Origin: Polytrichum commune
Taxonomy: Eukaryota; Streptophyta; Polytrichopsida; Polytrichales; Polytrichaceae
Length of the DNA stretch: 64,000 bases
NCBI GenBank assembly: GCA_950295325.1
Contig: OX485808.1
Location: forward strand, 2,980,501 to 3,044,500
Reading direction: 5' to 3'
Shown here: positions 9,896 to 21,529 of the stretch, piece after piece
How the letters are laid out: each line of letters opens with the position of its first letter
Position numbering within the stretch: position 1 is the first letter of the stretch
The notes under the pieces: generated by a model
The model's input: only the letters and a program-made list of their open reading frames with translations
Told to the model about the DNA's origin: nothing
The model's database searches: none
Position numbers and translations under genes: made by a program

Positions 9896-10320
9896 TCAAT
9901 CGTAATAGGGAGCACAGTATCTGACAATAATTGCTCTTGTGAACTTCCTGGGTGTGAGGCTCTTTCTGGAATCCATGGGGCTCAAGTCTAAATTAATAAG
10001 ATAGATGTTCTGCAGGGCCGTAGGAAACAGGCTTTCGTCAAGAAAACAGAACTTGTTAAGGGGGTGGCTAATTGTCATTATAAGAATTCTCAATTTTGGA
10101 AGGGCAAACATGTTGCATGCTACTATAGAATTTCCATAAGTAAAGCCATTGTTTGACAACATGAAATTGAAGTTTAAGGATTTGAATGAAGTCCATAGCC
10201 TGCAGCAAGGACGATGGTCGAAGGAGGCGAAGAGTTAGAGACGGGCGGAGGATCCAGGTCCCAAAGTAGTGGCGAAAAGTTATCCCATATCGGTTGGAGA
10301 AGTTGCGAAGGGCGGGCATA
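9896..10320 (-). pseudogene. Second LRR-like remnant
   Basis: The minus strand reads FALPKLRILIMTISHPLNKF and SLFPTALQNIYLINLDLS, which have an LRR cadence, with further weak similarity upstream in another frame. Together with 7726-8298 and the repeat in front of each, this looks like two decayed copies of one LRR locus, separated by the hAT-like MITE. Weak call. Confidence 0.35.
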
Positions 10321-10379
10321 TAACCAATAGGCGAGTGGTTTACCTTTGTGTATCACTAGATGCTTATTGGTTATTAAGA

Positions 10380-11335
10380 CTATGGCCTACCCTACACCAC
10401 GAGACTTGCTACTTGAGACTAATTATTAAAATTATAGCCATTTGATACCTAGGCTTGGTCACTCGCAAGCGGACTCAATCCCTTAGTTCCTTGTTCACTT
10501 AGGTTCCGAGTCTTAGTCATTTGCTACTAGACTACAAAGAAGATGAGTAGGGGCCAATTTAATCAATTAGCTTATTCAATTACTTTAAATCTACGAAGGG
10601 ACCAATTAATAATTATCAAGAATAATAACATTAACATTAATTTGTGGTAGTATGTGTTCATGCTAACGTGTTTCGGCCTATAGACACCGATACCCACAGG
10701 ATTGATAAAATTCAACTAATTGGTAACGACAATGTTCCCGCAACCTCATTAAATATGGAGATAAGTTATGGAGACACATGGAAGTTAAGATATGGGAGTC
10801 GCTTGATCGTGAGAGCCAAGGTGGTGAATGAACATGGGTGAGCATGAGAACACAAAGTTGGCTATGGCGGGAGTGGAGGTGGAGGTGAAGAAGGCGGGTT
10901 TGGTGAAAAGGATCGTGGTTGCTTGAGTCTGTGTCCATACGTTAATGGGCGGGCTAGGGAGACCCCGACTTGGGCGGCCATCTTGGGTTATCGATTGTAC
11001 GTCTCCCACAAGACCCACGCTGGCCAAAGTGTCTGTACTCACTCGAGATTCCCGCTGCTTGGATTCGTGTCCGGGGTTCAAGCGACGCACAGTCGGAAAC
11101 CTGGAATATTTGAATATATAGGATAATGGTTCATGCCTTGCGTTGGGGAATGAGCAACATGGGGACTGTAACTGTGAACCATTCTTGGGTTTCCCTTCCT
11201 GCAACTTGCCTGGCAGGCTAACCAGAGCGTCTGTATTTAGGTTTCTCGAACCTTCGGCAGACATCTAACTTAGACAACTTGCGGCTTCCTGCTTGGTTTC
11301 GGCCTTCTTTGGGCAACTACACTAAATAGGCTATT
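10380..11335. other. Unassigned, locally GC-rich segment
   Basis: A minus-strand open frame of 159 codons (10785-11264) coincides with a GC-rich island. It shows no domain I recognise and no supporting frame beyond it. It could be a retroelement untranslated region or a gene fragment. Confidence 0.3.
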
Positions 11336-11356
11336 TAGTGTCAGATGGCGTTCAAT

Positions 11357-11712
11357 CATCAATGTCACTATGGTATCGTTCTGCATGACACTTCTTACGA
11401 ATACGTTTACCGATCCTGTCATGGATGAGTTCGTCCATCACCCAAAATCCTTCCTCCTCTTGTCAGCAACATGTGATGAGATGTTGTCGTGGATGATTGA
11501 AATTTGGATGAGAGATCACCTGGTAAGTGAAAGTAATTACAAATACCGTAAATCTATAACACACACACACACCCTGCCTGCCAAGAAAAAAATTACAAAG
11601 GAATTAGAAGGAATGACAAATGATGTTGGGTTAACATTTGGTGTGGGTGACACTAAACCGAGGTTTACAATTAGTGTTGAGCAAGACAATCAAAATCGGT
11701 GACTCGAAATAT
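11357..11712 (+). mobile_element. 350-bp element, ATTTAGTGTCAC-type ends
   Basis: A complete counterpart, in opposite orientation, of the element at 5604-5955. It starts near ATCAATGTCACTATGGTATC and ends near GGTGACTCGAAATATCACC. Non-coding; the open frame 11370-11702 is incidental. Confidence 0.6.
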
Positions 11713-12310
11713 CACCTCTAACTTACAAATGTTTTTACAATTGGATTTGTCAAAAACAAAAAAAAAAAAAGATCTTCACCCACGGTTGTTGAAATTGAGG
11801 TTGCATTTTATGGGTAGGTTTGAGGGAATTCGGGTGTGGGAAGTTAGGGGTTGAACCAACCGCACCAAATGCTTGGGCGCAACTTCAACTTATTTGATTT
11901 TTTGAGTTTAGCTTTATGGTATGTAGTGTGACTTACTACATGGGTTTATGGAATGCTCTAACTTTCACTAGGAATGTAAGTTGTCATGAAGGAAAGTCCA
12001 TGCATTTAATCTTTTTTGGTGAAACATAAAATCCATAATCAGGAGTTATGGCCTTGCGAATTTTCAAATAATTGCACTCTATATCATAAACAATGTACCA
12101 TTCAACTTATAATGTGTAGGTTGTATGTTGTACATATACCTTTAGAAAAATCTTAGTTTCACAAAACATATCAGGATGTTTAAACTGGTTGAGAATAATG
12201 AGATTCGAGTGCTTGTAGGACTTTCTTCATAGGAACGTCATGCTCAAGAGATTCAAAGGTTTAAATTCAATCATTAGTGTTGAATGAAAAAATTATTTTT
12301 ATTTTTTGTT

Positions 12311-12347
<37 letters not shown>

Positions 12348-12418
12348 AATATTTAAATTTAGTTGCAGAATGATGTAGTCACCAAGTTGGTGTTTAGCGC
12401 GGGCCATCATTACACCAT
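11713..12418. other. Intergenic with TA microsatellite
   Basis: Holds an A-run near 11757 and a (TA)n tract at about 12311-12345. Nothing else recognised. Confidence 0.5.
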
Positions 12419-12624
12419 TTATGGCATTTAGTGTCACTTACTAGCCAAAGTTACACATTGCTATAACATTTTATTATTAATGCAAACTTTTACCAAGTAA
12501 AAAATGTTAATTCTTGATAATGTCCAAACAACCCAATTTGGCCCTTGTTGCTAAAACATGAGATCTATAGTAAAAACTTATAGCACAATGTAACTACAAA
12601 AAGTAAGTGACATCAAATACCATA
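12419..12624. mobile_element. MITE, 200-bp family
   Basis: Inverted ends TTATGGCATTTAGTGTCACT (left) and, reversed from the right, TTATGGTATTTGATGTCACT. Inside the ends come ACATTGCTATAAC (left) and its inverted partner. Same family as 13598-13797 and 19074-19296. Confidence 0.65.
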
Positions 12625-13597
12625 AGTGATGTCATTTTCATGCTTGTTTTTGTCCTAAAGTGCACTCTTGGTTGATAGTAATGTGAAGTGCATATACTTT
12701 TTTGAGCACCAAAGAGCTCAAGTGTTGAAGTCATCTTTATCATGTGCCACGCTTAGTGTCGCTGCATTGTCAAGTTTAACACCACGTGCAATTGAAAATA
12801 AAATCTATTTCTTACATAAAGCATCACCAAAATGGGTCCAAATTTTATCAACCTTTTTTCATGACTAGATATGCAGAGTATCTATTACATAGTTAAAAAA
12901 TGATAACCAAATTTGATGATTCATATTTCTGAATAAAGCATACCGTTTCTAACTAGAATAAAGCACAATTGAACTAAAACAATTACTACAAAAATGAAGA
13001 TGACTAGAAAATTCAAGAAAATTTACAAAAGATAATATCATTGATTGAGTATATGTATGTGAGAAGATCAAAAAATTTAAAATTCTCTATGGCATTGAAT
13101 ATAGGGTAGCAAACTTTTACCGCACATGGTTATGAAACGTACGGGGGTGTGATCGCCCCGATATCCTCAAGGATGATGCTCTCATAAGCAAAGTCAATTT
13201 GGACTATGGATTTATTCTCATGTTTGCCCAAATTGACTTTCCATATGACATGATTGTCATTACATTTATTAGTCCTACTAGTGTGGGTGGAAATTCATGT
13301 AGGCCACATTGATTTTCTATTGAAGGTGACATTACCATGGGGTCAAGACCTTACGTAAAGTAAAAGTGACCTCAGGGGTTGTTCACACTTATGGGTAAGT
13401 CCTAATTGTGATTGCTAGATTTACCAATCTAAATGATAAAATAACCTAACTTTAAGTTAACCTAAATGTCATTCACACTTATAGGCAACTTTACCAAAGA
13501 TGTCACCTATCTAGAGAGGGTTACTACTTCCATTCACACATGGTCATCACTAAACTCACCATGTTTGCCAACATGTCATGTGATGACTATAATGAAT
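12625..13597. other. Intergenic
   Basis: No gene recognised. 13275-13340 is one of four degenerate copies of a repeat (TTAGTGTGGGTGGAAA..GGCCACATTGATTTTCTA). The others are near 39305, 40485 and 47825. Confidence 0.45.
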
Positions 13598-13797
13598 ATG
13601 CTATTTAGTTTCACTATACTATTTGGAATTACTGAATGCTATAACTATTTACTTTATGTTTCATATTCTACCAACAAATGTCAAATTGGTTGTTTAGACA
13701 TTATAGAACATTAACACCTTTACTTGGTAAGAAATGACATCAATAGTAGTATGATATAGCATTGCATAATCCTAAATAGTAAGTGATACTAGATTTC
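13598..13797. mobile_element. MITE, 200-bp family (empty-site copy)
   Basis: The left end ATTTAGTTTCACTATACTAT, with ACTGAATGCTATA following, pairs with TATAGCATTGCATAATCCTA and AATAGTAAGTGATACT at the right. Its right half is the uninterrupted form of 308-372, showing the TA where the mariner element inserted and the CTTGG where LTR A inserted. Confidence 0.7.
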
Positions 13798-14552
13798 ATA
13801 TTTAGTGTAGTAATTCAATAGTCACTACCATTGTCTTTAAATTTAGCTAACCATTCTCGTACGCATGTAATAAGATACCACCCAAGTGAGACGCTAATCG
13901 TTTTGGTAGGTTAGAGCTGTGAAGTAACTGAACCCAATGATGGTAACTTAATGTATGAGGCAAGTTAACAATCCACCAAGTGTGCATATAGTTATGAATA
14001 ACCATGTCGTTAAGAAAAGATACCCACGGTTGTGAACAATGCCTTAGATCAATAGTAGCATAGAAACAAATAACCACCCACATTGATTTTTTATAATAAA
14101 ATTATTGTTGCCCGCTCTATTTTGTATAATATTAATTATTATTGTCACCCACGCTATTTTTTATAAAATAATTATTGTGCCCCATGCATAATTTTCTACT
14201 ATAAATTATAGCGTGGTTTGAGAATTAATGTGGCCCACATGAATTCTCATTATAAGAATTACCGAGGGCTCTAGAAAACAAGTGCAGCCCATAGTCATAG
14301 GATTATTTAGTTACTTTTGCGTTTATTAGTCTAACTTGTATGCTTGAAAAGTGCTATCTATGCACACATAAGGGAGCAACATCTTCCAGGGAGCTTCTCC
14401 TTTGTATTAGTTCAAGCATAAGTTTGCACTTAAACCATGTGAACACGATATTTAATATTTTGAGAGAGTGGGATCCTCTCAAAATAATATTGGCCATTTG
14501 GACACCTAAAAGTCATGTTAGGTTGATAAATACTAGGTTATACTTCAGACGT
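13798..14552. other. Intergenic
   Basis: Contains two degenerate copies of an ATTATTGT(G/C)CCC..GCTATTTT block (14100-14160). No gene recognised. Confidence 0.45.
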
Positions 14553-14959
14553 GTAGTTTCCATTAAAATGAGAGTATGTTAAGCTGGGAAATCGACTCAT
14601 TTAGGTTGAGTCGACCTAAATGAGGACAATATTTTGTCAATTTAGGTTGAGTCGACTTAAATGAGGACATTATGTTGTCAATTTAGATTGAGTCGACCTA
14701 AATGAGGACAATTATGTTAGTCAATTTAGGTTGAGTCGACCTAAATGAGGACAATATGTTAGTCAATTTAGGTTGAGTCGACCTTAATGAGGACAATATG
14801 TTAGTCAATTTAAGTTGAGTCGACCTAAATGAGGACAATATGTTAGTCAATTTAGGTTGAGTCGACCTAAATGAGGACAATATATTGTGAATTTAGGTTG
14901 AGTCGATCTAAATGAGTCGATTTCCCAGCTTAACATACTCTCGATTTAATGGAAACTAC
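14553..14959. mobile_element. Foldback element with hairpin-repeat core
   Basis: About 50-bp inverted ends: GTAGTTTCCATTAAAATGAG with AGTATGTTAAGCTGGGAAAT at the left, and their near-perfect inverse at the right. They enclose eight tandem 36-45 bp units of TTTAGGTTGAGTCGACCTAA plus ATGAGGACAATATGTTAGTC. Each unit is itself a short hairpin (TTTAGGT..ACCTAAA). No clear target-site duplication. Non-coding. Confidence 0.8.
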
Positions 14960-15204
14960 GGTGGAATTTGCGGCGGAAAATCAAATGTTATTTTTTTACT
15001 TGTACTCTACAACTTTCCAGTGGTTTTCATTTTATTCTTGGATTAATAGTTTGCTTTATGTACTCTCAATTCATTGGAAAACTCTCATTTTAATGAATAT
15101 TGTGTTTGTGGATTTAAGTGGAAATACATCAACTGGATTTATTCACTTCCATCTTCAACAACATTGTTCTTTGTTTGACCTAGTCCAAAATTATACTTTA
15201 TGAA

Positions 15205-15428
15205 GTTGAAGTTATGGATGGAAGTCCACATCGAAGAAATGGGTTACCGATTAAGGGGTGAGTCCCGAAAGCAAAGTAGGAGGGTTGGTTCCCCTCCTTT
15301 GAATTATATGGTCCGGGGTAAGAGGAGCTAACCATTAGCATGGCGGTATGCGAAGGGTTAGCGCTCGTAACCTGTGCTAGAAAGGAAAATTGGCAAGATT
15401 GCTAAGGGGGCTAGCAAGGGTTGCGACA
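15205..15428 (+). mobile_element. 3' fragment of an LTR (family 2)
   Basis: Matches the last about 215 bases of the complete solo LTR at 45720-46637, including CATGGCGGTATGCGAAGGGT and the GGGTTGCGACA terminus. The 5' part is missing. Confidence 0.65.
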
Positions 15429-15639
15429 AAACGTCTCCACAAGTGCTAGTACATATTCAAGGGTCGTATTCAAGGGTTCTTCTATCACCTACTTGATGCC
15501 ATGCTCCATATCTTACATTTGCAAGTAAGAAATTAACTTGACAAATGCTTCTATAACTCACTTTATGCGTGTCGTGTGCAAATTGTTGCTTGTGATTTAC
15601 AACCTATTTATCCTTCCACTATTGCGAAACCACAAAGAG

Positions 15640-15891
15640 TGTTAAAGGTAGTTGGATTCAACTATCAAACTATTCTTTGGTCTCCCAAAAAATTGTTTCA
15701 TTTATTATGGCACTTTTGAGACTCTTGCCATTTGTCCAATGTGTGGAACATGCACATACAAAGAGCACACAATGCGCAAGAAACTACCTAAGAAGGTAAA
15801 ATTTCATTATTTTATGAACTTCATGGTAGCCTTCCCCGTTCAATCTTCATTCATGTCCCCTTATGACATCTCTTCAACTGTGGTAATCTAA
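15640..15891 (+). pseudogene. CACTA (Tnp2-like) transposase fragment 1
   Basis: The plus frame encodes PKNCFIYYGTFETLAICPMC and MRKKLPKKVKFHYFMNF. This resembles the N-terminal block of plant CACTA/En-Spm Tnp2 transposases: an asparagine-rich lead, a C-P-x-C-G pair, then K-x-P-K-K-V-x-x-Y-F-P. Residues after the block (PVQSSFMS) fit the usual L-Q-x-L-F-M-S. The frame ends at 15891. Together with 17858-18080 and 18323-18540 in the same order and strand, it marks a heavily decayed element. Confidence 0.55.
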
Positions 15892-15899
15892 AAGTCGTT

Positions 15900-16600
15900 A
15901 GTGTTGAAAATGTGACACAAAACTCCAAAGATATGTCGATTGTATTTCAATCCTAACCTATCATATGGCAGCCCATAGGGAAATACATTAATCTCTAGGC
16001 TAATTTCCACATGCTAGTTTTGAGTATAATATTGGATTTTACTAGCTTCTGGACACATGTTTTGGAAATAAAAAAGATTGTATTGGTACATGCTCCCATC
16101 AACTTTAATTGCATTTGTGTTCATCATATCTTCTCTAATTGTAATTATCTTATAGTGTTAAAATTTTAAAATTGTTAAAAAATAACATACAAAATTCCAA
16201 ATATATGTCAACTGGATATCAATCCTAACCTAAAATGAGGCATCTCATTTGGAAATACACTCATTTTTTTAGACATGGTCCATATTTTATTAGCTTCTAG
16301 ACATATGCTTTGGAAGAAATGCCTTGTAATGCTGCACACTTTGTGGTAAACTTTAATCACATTTGTGTTCACCAAACCAACAATACCATCATCTACTAAC
16401 TCTGCCCATTAATTTTTTTTCCCATATATAAATGAACAAGGTACCATTATGTCGGCTACAAAAACTTTCATATTCCTTTCCTGTTATTTTGATGATGATA
16501 TTTTTGGCTGTTGTTTTAAAATTATATTTAAAAAAACATGGTTTACAAGGACTATTGCATGCATGAACAATTTCACATTCTTGTAACATAACATGATTAT
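15900..16600. other. Interior of decayed CACTA or intergenic
   Basis: AT-rich, no coding resemblance. Two related blocks (15905-16080 and 16155-16340) share CAAAACTCCAAAGATATGTC-like and TAGCTTCTGGACA-like segments and look like an old direct duplication. Confidence 0.4.
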
Positions 16601-16609
16601 GCTAATATA

Positions 16610-16880
16610 AGGACATTGATGTTGGTACGAATAATTAATGAATATTGTGGATATGAATAGTAAGAATATTGTGATTAGTGTCGGTATTTTCATTCATGAC
16701 ACTACTATATTGCTACTATGAATAGTATTCTCATTAAATAATACCGAGATGAACAATGTGACCTATAAATAGTGTCAGGCATAATATTGGCTACTCCGAA
16801 TAGTGTCTTGAGTATAACTCTACCCAAATAGTCGCATTGCAGCCTGAATGTATGAATAATAATAATAATAAATATGAAGT
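16610..16880. repeat. ATTGTGAATA-type dispersed repeat, copy 1
   Basis: Rich in GAATAGT and GAATATTGTG blocks. The reverse complement matches 54945-55190 over about 230 bp. Contains an (AAT)n tract near 16855. Confidence 0.6.
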
Positions 16881-17857
16881 TGTTTGAGGACCCCATAGAA
16901 TACAATTGACATAATCTAGGGTGATGGAAACAACCCGCATGACTAAATAATGTTATGCAAGTATATATTACTCCACACACTTGTTTTATATGAGCTAGTT
17001 GTGATGTCTATGTTGTTAGTTTTCACCTCTGCATACTTAAGGGGATGCACTTTTCGTATGTGAATGTGGAATCATGTGGACGGAGCACTTAACTTCTGCC
17101 CTATAAGTAGCATCTTTTGTTTCATAAAAGGGAACATACTTTTAGAGTTTTTCTTTTTTGGGTAGTCCATAGCTGAGTGGCTAAGGTTCGACCCTAAACT
17201 GTAAATTAACTGATTCACCGTATATGTCCCATAAATCAACGTAGCTGACAAAAATGATACCATACTCTTTGTGAAACATGTCATGACCTAATGCAGAGAA
17301 GAGTTACACATCATGTATCCACAGTAGAGGGTTTTTCACAATATAAATTTGTACAATGAACATAGTATTTGGTATATTATGGTTTAGGGTTTAGGGTCAC
17401 ATTATGTGGGAAAAAAATGACTTGCATTATGAGTCGGTTAGCATATATTTGGGTAACGAATGAGTTACATGGTTGGGTTGGCCAATCTTTTGATACATTC
17501 TTGTATTCAAACCTTCTCACCGCAAGCTTCAAATTCGACGAAATGGTGGCTTCTATTAAAATAGAGAAAGTGCAACATTTTAATCATGTCATACTTTGAT
17601 ATCCTTATAATGAAGGCCATGGCAAGAATAGGTTCCATATGTAGTTGGAGACACAACAATAACACTAATCAATTATTAGTCATCAAGAAGACTAGAATAT
17701 TGAGGTTGAGGGGGTCAATGGGATAGTGTGCAAGAGTGTGATTCCTAGAGCTTTAGTCTTAACAAAATGTAGGATTAACATTACCATATTTTCATTAATG
17801 TATGTTTGACAGTAGTTTCATGTAACGATTTTGGGTTGGGTAATGATAATATGCAAG

Positions 17858-18080
17858 ATTGGGGGTTTGTTTAGGGTTACCATGCAAGGAATAACGGCAT
17901 GCCCAATTTGTGGACCTAACCTTGTTAGTCGTCACACAAAAAAATTAAAGAAAACAATGTATCCATTTTGGGACATTTTTGGCCAAAGAAGCACAAATAT
18001 CGCATCCCTAGGTATGCGTATAGATTTGACAGGGAAATGTGTAGGCTACCTACATCAAGGCGTCCAAGTGGCCAAGACAT
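17858..18080 (+). pseudogene. CACTA (Tnp2-like) transposase fragment 2
   Basis: The plus frame encodes GLFRVTMQGITACPICGPNL and HTKKLKKTMYPFWDIF. This corresponds to the L-S-G-W-S-T-K-G-x-x-A-C-P-x-C block of Tnp2 transposases, followed by the usual basic stretch before Y-x-G-H-R-R-F-L. A T-rich stretch just upstream may be an old intron. Confidence 0.55.
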
Positions 18081-18322
18081 GATATGAGGGTGGAATAATG
18101 TACAGGTTGGCAACATGCCAACTAAAAAAGCTGAAATGAAACAATTATCAATATTCTGTACACTCTTATATTGGAACTTGCGTAGTTATATCTTTTGACT
18201 TGAATTGGTTGTGACAAAACTTAGAAAGTAATTTATACTGGTTCATTAATCATGTGGCGAAACTGAAGGTTATTGCTCAACTATGTCCATAACATAATAT
18301 CTATGAGATGATGTAGGATTCA

Positions 18323-18540
18323 TTGTGTCACCATTTGTTGGGCCCTATACATATCAAAAAGAACATATGCAAGACATTCATGAAGATATTTTTGAACACA
18401 AAGGGGACTAGAGAAGACAAATTGTTGGTGCGCGAAGAGATGAAAGCTCAAAACCAACACCCCCTCCAATGGCCACACGATAACAACAGATTTAGATTGG
18501 CCAACTAGGTATGGAAGAAAGTTGAGTTGCAAAGAGGGTT
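18323..18540 (+). pseudogene. CACTA (Tnp2-like) transposase fragment 3
   Basis: The plus frame encodes LLGPIHIKKNICKTFMKIFL then NTKGTREDKLLVREEMKAQN. It matches the L-H-x-x-K-N-V-x-x-x-L-L-G-T-L-L-x-x-x-G-K-T-K-D block that follows fragment 2 in intact elements. The order and spacing of the three fragments support one decayed element. Confidence 0.55.
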
Positions 18541-18559
18541 GGGCATAATTTCAACTATT

Positions 18560-19073
18560 ATTTAGAACCTCCACAAATTATGTTTCTAATCTTCCCAAAA
18601 GAGTGAGAATCATGGAGTGATTGAGAAACTCCGTACTATTTAATTTAATTTAATTCAACAACAAAATACGCATTGTCTCTAACCTTGTTTTCCTTCTAAT
18701 ACATCAATGAGATAGAACATTACCAATTTATATGAAAGCTTCAAATAACAAATTATTAAATTTCCTATATACAATTTTTTTTAAACCACACACACTAAAT
18801 GTAACAATTAATTTTTCTTTAGGAACTACTTGCAACGAAAAGAAATGCAACCACTTTTGGGCCTCTAGGATATTTTAAGAGTGTAATCTTTAAAATAAAT
18901 AACCAAATAAATCCCACACTAATCCTACCCACACTACCAATGTTTGAGGATGAAATCCTCGATGCTCGTCAAATGGACACCAATGTATGTACCAATTTGA
19001 ATTTACCTAGTGGGACAATTATATTGACTAAAATTATTTTGTCCAAATTGACCATGAGCCCGGCATACGTTGG
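18560..19073. other. Intergenic
   Basis: No gene or repeat partner recognised. Confidence 0.45.
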
Positions 19074-19296
19074 TACACCAAATATGATATTTAGTGTGAC
19101 TTACTATTTGGATTTACACGGTGCTATATCCCTTTACTATTGAAATAAAGTTTTTATCAAGTAAAGTTGTCAATGTTTTATTATGCGCAAACTACCAATA
19201 TAACATTTGTTGGTAAAATATGAGATGTACATCAAGTAGACATAGCATTGTGTAATTCCAAATAGTAAGTCACACTAAATATCATATTTAGTGTAG
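19074..19296. mobile_element. MITE, 200-bp family (best-preserved ends)
   Basis: Inverted ends of about 50 bp: ATGATATTTAGTGTGACTTA and CTATTTGGATTTACAC at the left pair with the same sequence reversed at the right (19244-19284). Outer bases ACACCAAATAT and ATATTTAGTGT extend the pairing. Confidence 0.75.
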
Positions 19297-19976
19297 TGAT
19301 CTTTGCAAAACTTGGAGGACGTTGCATCTTGTTTAGTGGATTCATTATCTATTTTGGACGACTGGATTTGGTCACTAGACTTGGCTCGCACGATACTAGT
19401 TCTAACAAATTGGTGACCAATCATCAAGCTCGAAGCAAGAATATACAAGGTAATATGCTATGGACATGTTCAACTAGTACATGTGTAAAGTTGGACTCTT
19501 GTTCAACTTTGGAGTATCGAAATATGCATTGCCACATTGGATTATGATTTTAATAAAATTGAGGAATGCTTTAAACACTTTCTCAAAGTACTCTATCTTT
19601 ATCCTAGCAACTTTTTTTCACTTATGAGTTTATGCATAAAATATAGTCTTCGTTAATATTTTGCAATTGTGAACTTTTACCACAACCACCACTCATTATA
19701 ACATTTGGTACCATGAAGTATTAGATTTGCTTATATCAAATTTTTCATGCATTTATCTAGCTCATGCACAAAACAAAGCGTGTGTTTACAAGTGCATTAC
19801 GAGCTTTTTTTTGAGAAAATGTCATTGGTTGTTTTGGGAGATGTTGAGTTGTGCAACAAATAAGCCAACAATATTCAACTTGTCATGGGTCTTGCAGTGG
19901 CAATTGAAACAATGAAGATACTATGCTTCTTTTGATTATGGAGGCTATAGGCGAAGGTGTTTATTGCTTATGGTCG
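19297..19976. other. Intergenic
   Basis: No gene recognised. Confidence 0.45.
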
Positions 19977-20075
19977 TTGAATTTATCATAATACTATTTG
20001 TGCACACGTGTCAAATGTGATAGGATCTTGCTCAAGGATGCCCAATCAGAGGAGATAAAATCTCTCTCTCTCTAT
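19977..20075 (+). repeat. Dispersed repeat copy 2, then TC/TA microsatellite
   Basis: Matches 5275-5355; followed by (CT)n(AT)n. Confidence 0.65.
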
Positions 20076-21058
20076 ATATATATAAAGTTTACGAATGTCA
20101 TCCAAATGATGTTTAATCAACCTTCAAACAATTGCAAAGCACAACAATGATTATCCCAATTAATGCATGTTATTGTTCGGAATCACACTACAACTTTGTA
20201 ATGAGAATATAATATTCTACCAAGCAAAGCCATTTATGTTCTACAGTGTTAACCTATTGAACTTTCCTTAGTAAATTTTTTGAGTAAAACGCTATTGCAT
20301 GGCTTAACTTCAAATAGTAACACCCACTAATTGGGATAATGTGTTTAGTGTGAATACCACATTAATGCCCACTACATTCATAGTATGACCCAAATACCCT
20401 TGTCAATGTAGTCGAGACATATCCACTCTAAATGTCTATCCTTACAAGAGTGTTTGTATATTGTCACACTAATTTGGGTTCATAATTGCTCTTAGCTACC
20501 ATACAATTCAATGAACCGCACTAACTTCTCGAAGCTCATTCATGTGCAAAAATACAACACTAAGGTTTGAGTGTGGCATTTTAATAAGGAACAACATAAC
20601 ATTTTGAAATATTGGTTTCTATTGAGATAGTATTTGGTGTCATCTTAAATAATATTACTATTAATTTTCTCTTTGATGACAAATGTTTGCAAACAAAGTG
20701 GACCACGATAATTGGTATGGGATCAACATATTCATAATCAACATGGATACTCGTGCTCAATCTCGATGTGAACAAGAAAATGGTAGAACCGTGAGGCTTT
20801 GTCTTTTTCAAAGATTCGTGAATTCACAATTAGTGTGGGCCACACAAATGGCAGTTTATGATAAGATCCGGGGTCTCCAGGAGTCAAGCCCTTGTGTATA
20901 GGATGATGTGCAATAACTCGCTCACCGGGCCCAATGGATTCTATGATGCAAGAAGAATTGACGGTTGGTGAATACTTTATTCAAGTATGTTATCCAAGTC
21001 ATTCATAACATTGTTAGGTAGGCACATGATGGTCTCTTTCCAAAGGAAGAGGTTGAAA
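20076..21058. other. Intergenic
   Basis: No gene recognised. 21005-21058 matches 56755-56815 (ACATTGTTAGGTAGGCACAT / ACATTATTAAGTAGCTACAT). Confidence 0.4.
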
Positions 21059-21059
21059 T

Positions 21060-21468
21060 TAGGGTGAGTTAGGCCGCTCGCCCACTAGATTCTAGAAAAT
21101 ATTGGGTCAGAGGTGTTTGCATGTACTTAAGTGCGAGTCACCATCCAACCACATTTGGGTGGTCCGCTAGAATGTGGAGTGTTGTGGACATGGGCCGCTA
21201 GACTTTCATGCACCCATTGAAGAATCTTTAAGTTACAAGTGTCGGTCACCAAAGTTTTTGAAGACGGGTTTTGTAAGGAAGAGGAGGTTTTAACCTACAG
21301 GACGAGGTTAGTACGTGGGCCCAAATTTGAGAAGATGAGAGTATAGCTAGTTGGCACATACAAACCCTACCCAAACAAATTTTCTCTATTATTGGTCGGG
21401 TTTGTCCTTATTCACACTAGAATATGGTGGGTGAGTAGCCTACATAAAAACTCACCTTTGAAACATCA
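21060..21468. mobile_element. Inferred 410-bp insertion
   Basis: The related copy at 56755-56900 is continuous across this point, while here the sequence is split. The extra segment begins AGGGTGAGTTAGG and ends AAAACTCACCTTT, giving short inverted ends (GGTGAGTT). It is bordered by TTGAAA on both sides. Type of element unknown. Confidence 0.4.
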
Positions 21469-21529
21469 CGATAATTCACAACTCCTTATCAAAAAGTTCA
21501 CAACACATAACTTAAGCGCTCCCTGTAGA

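Noticed and set aside
10785-11264. 159-codon minus-strand open frame
   Set aside because: No start context, domain or extension; sits in a GC-rich patch where stops are rare.
17383-17396. TTTAGGGTTTAGGG, like plant telomere repeats
   Set aside because: Only two units; expected by chance or as interstitial sequence and not evidence of a chromosome end.
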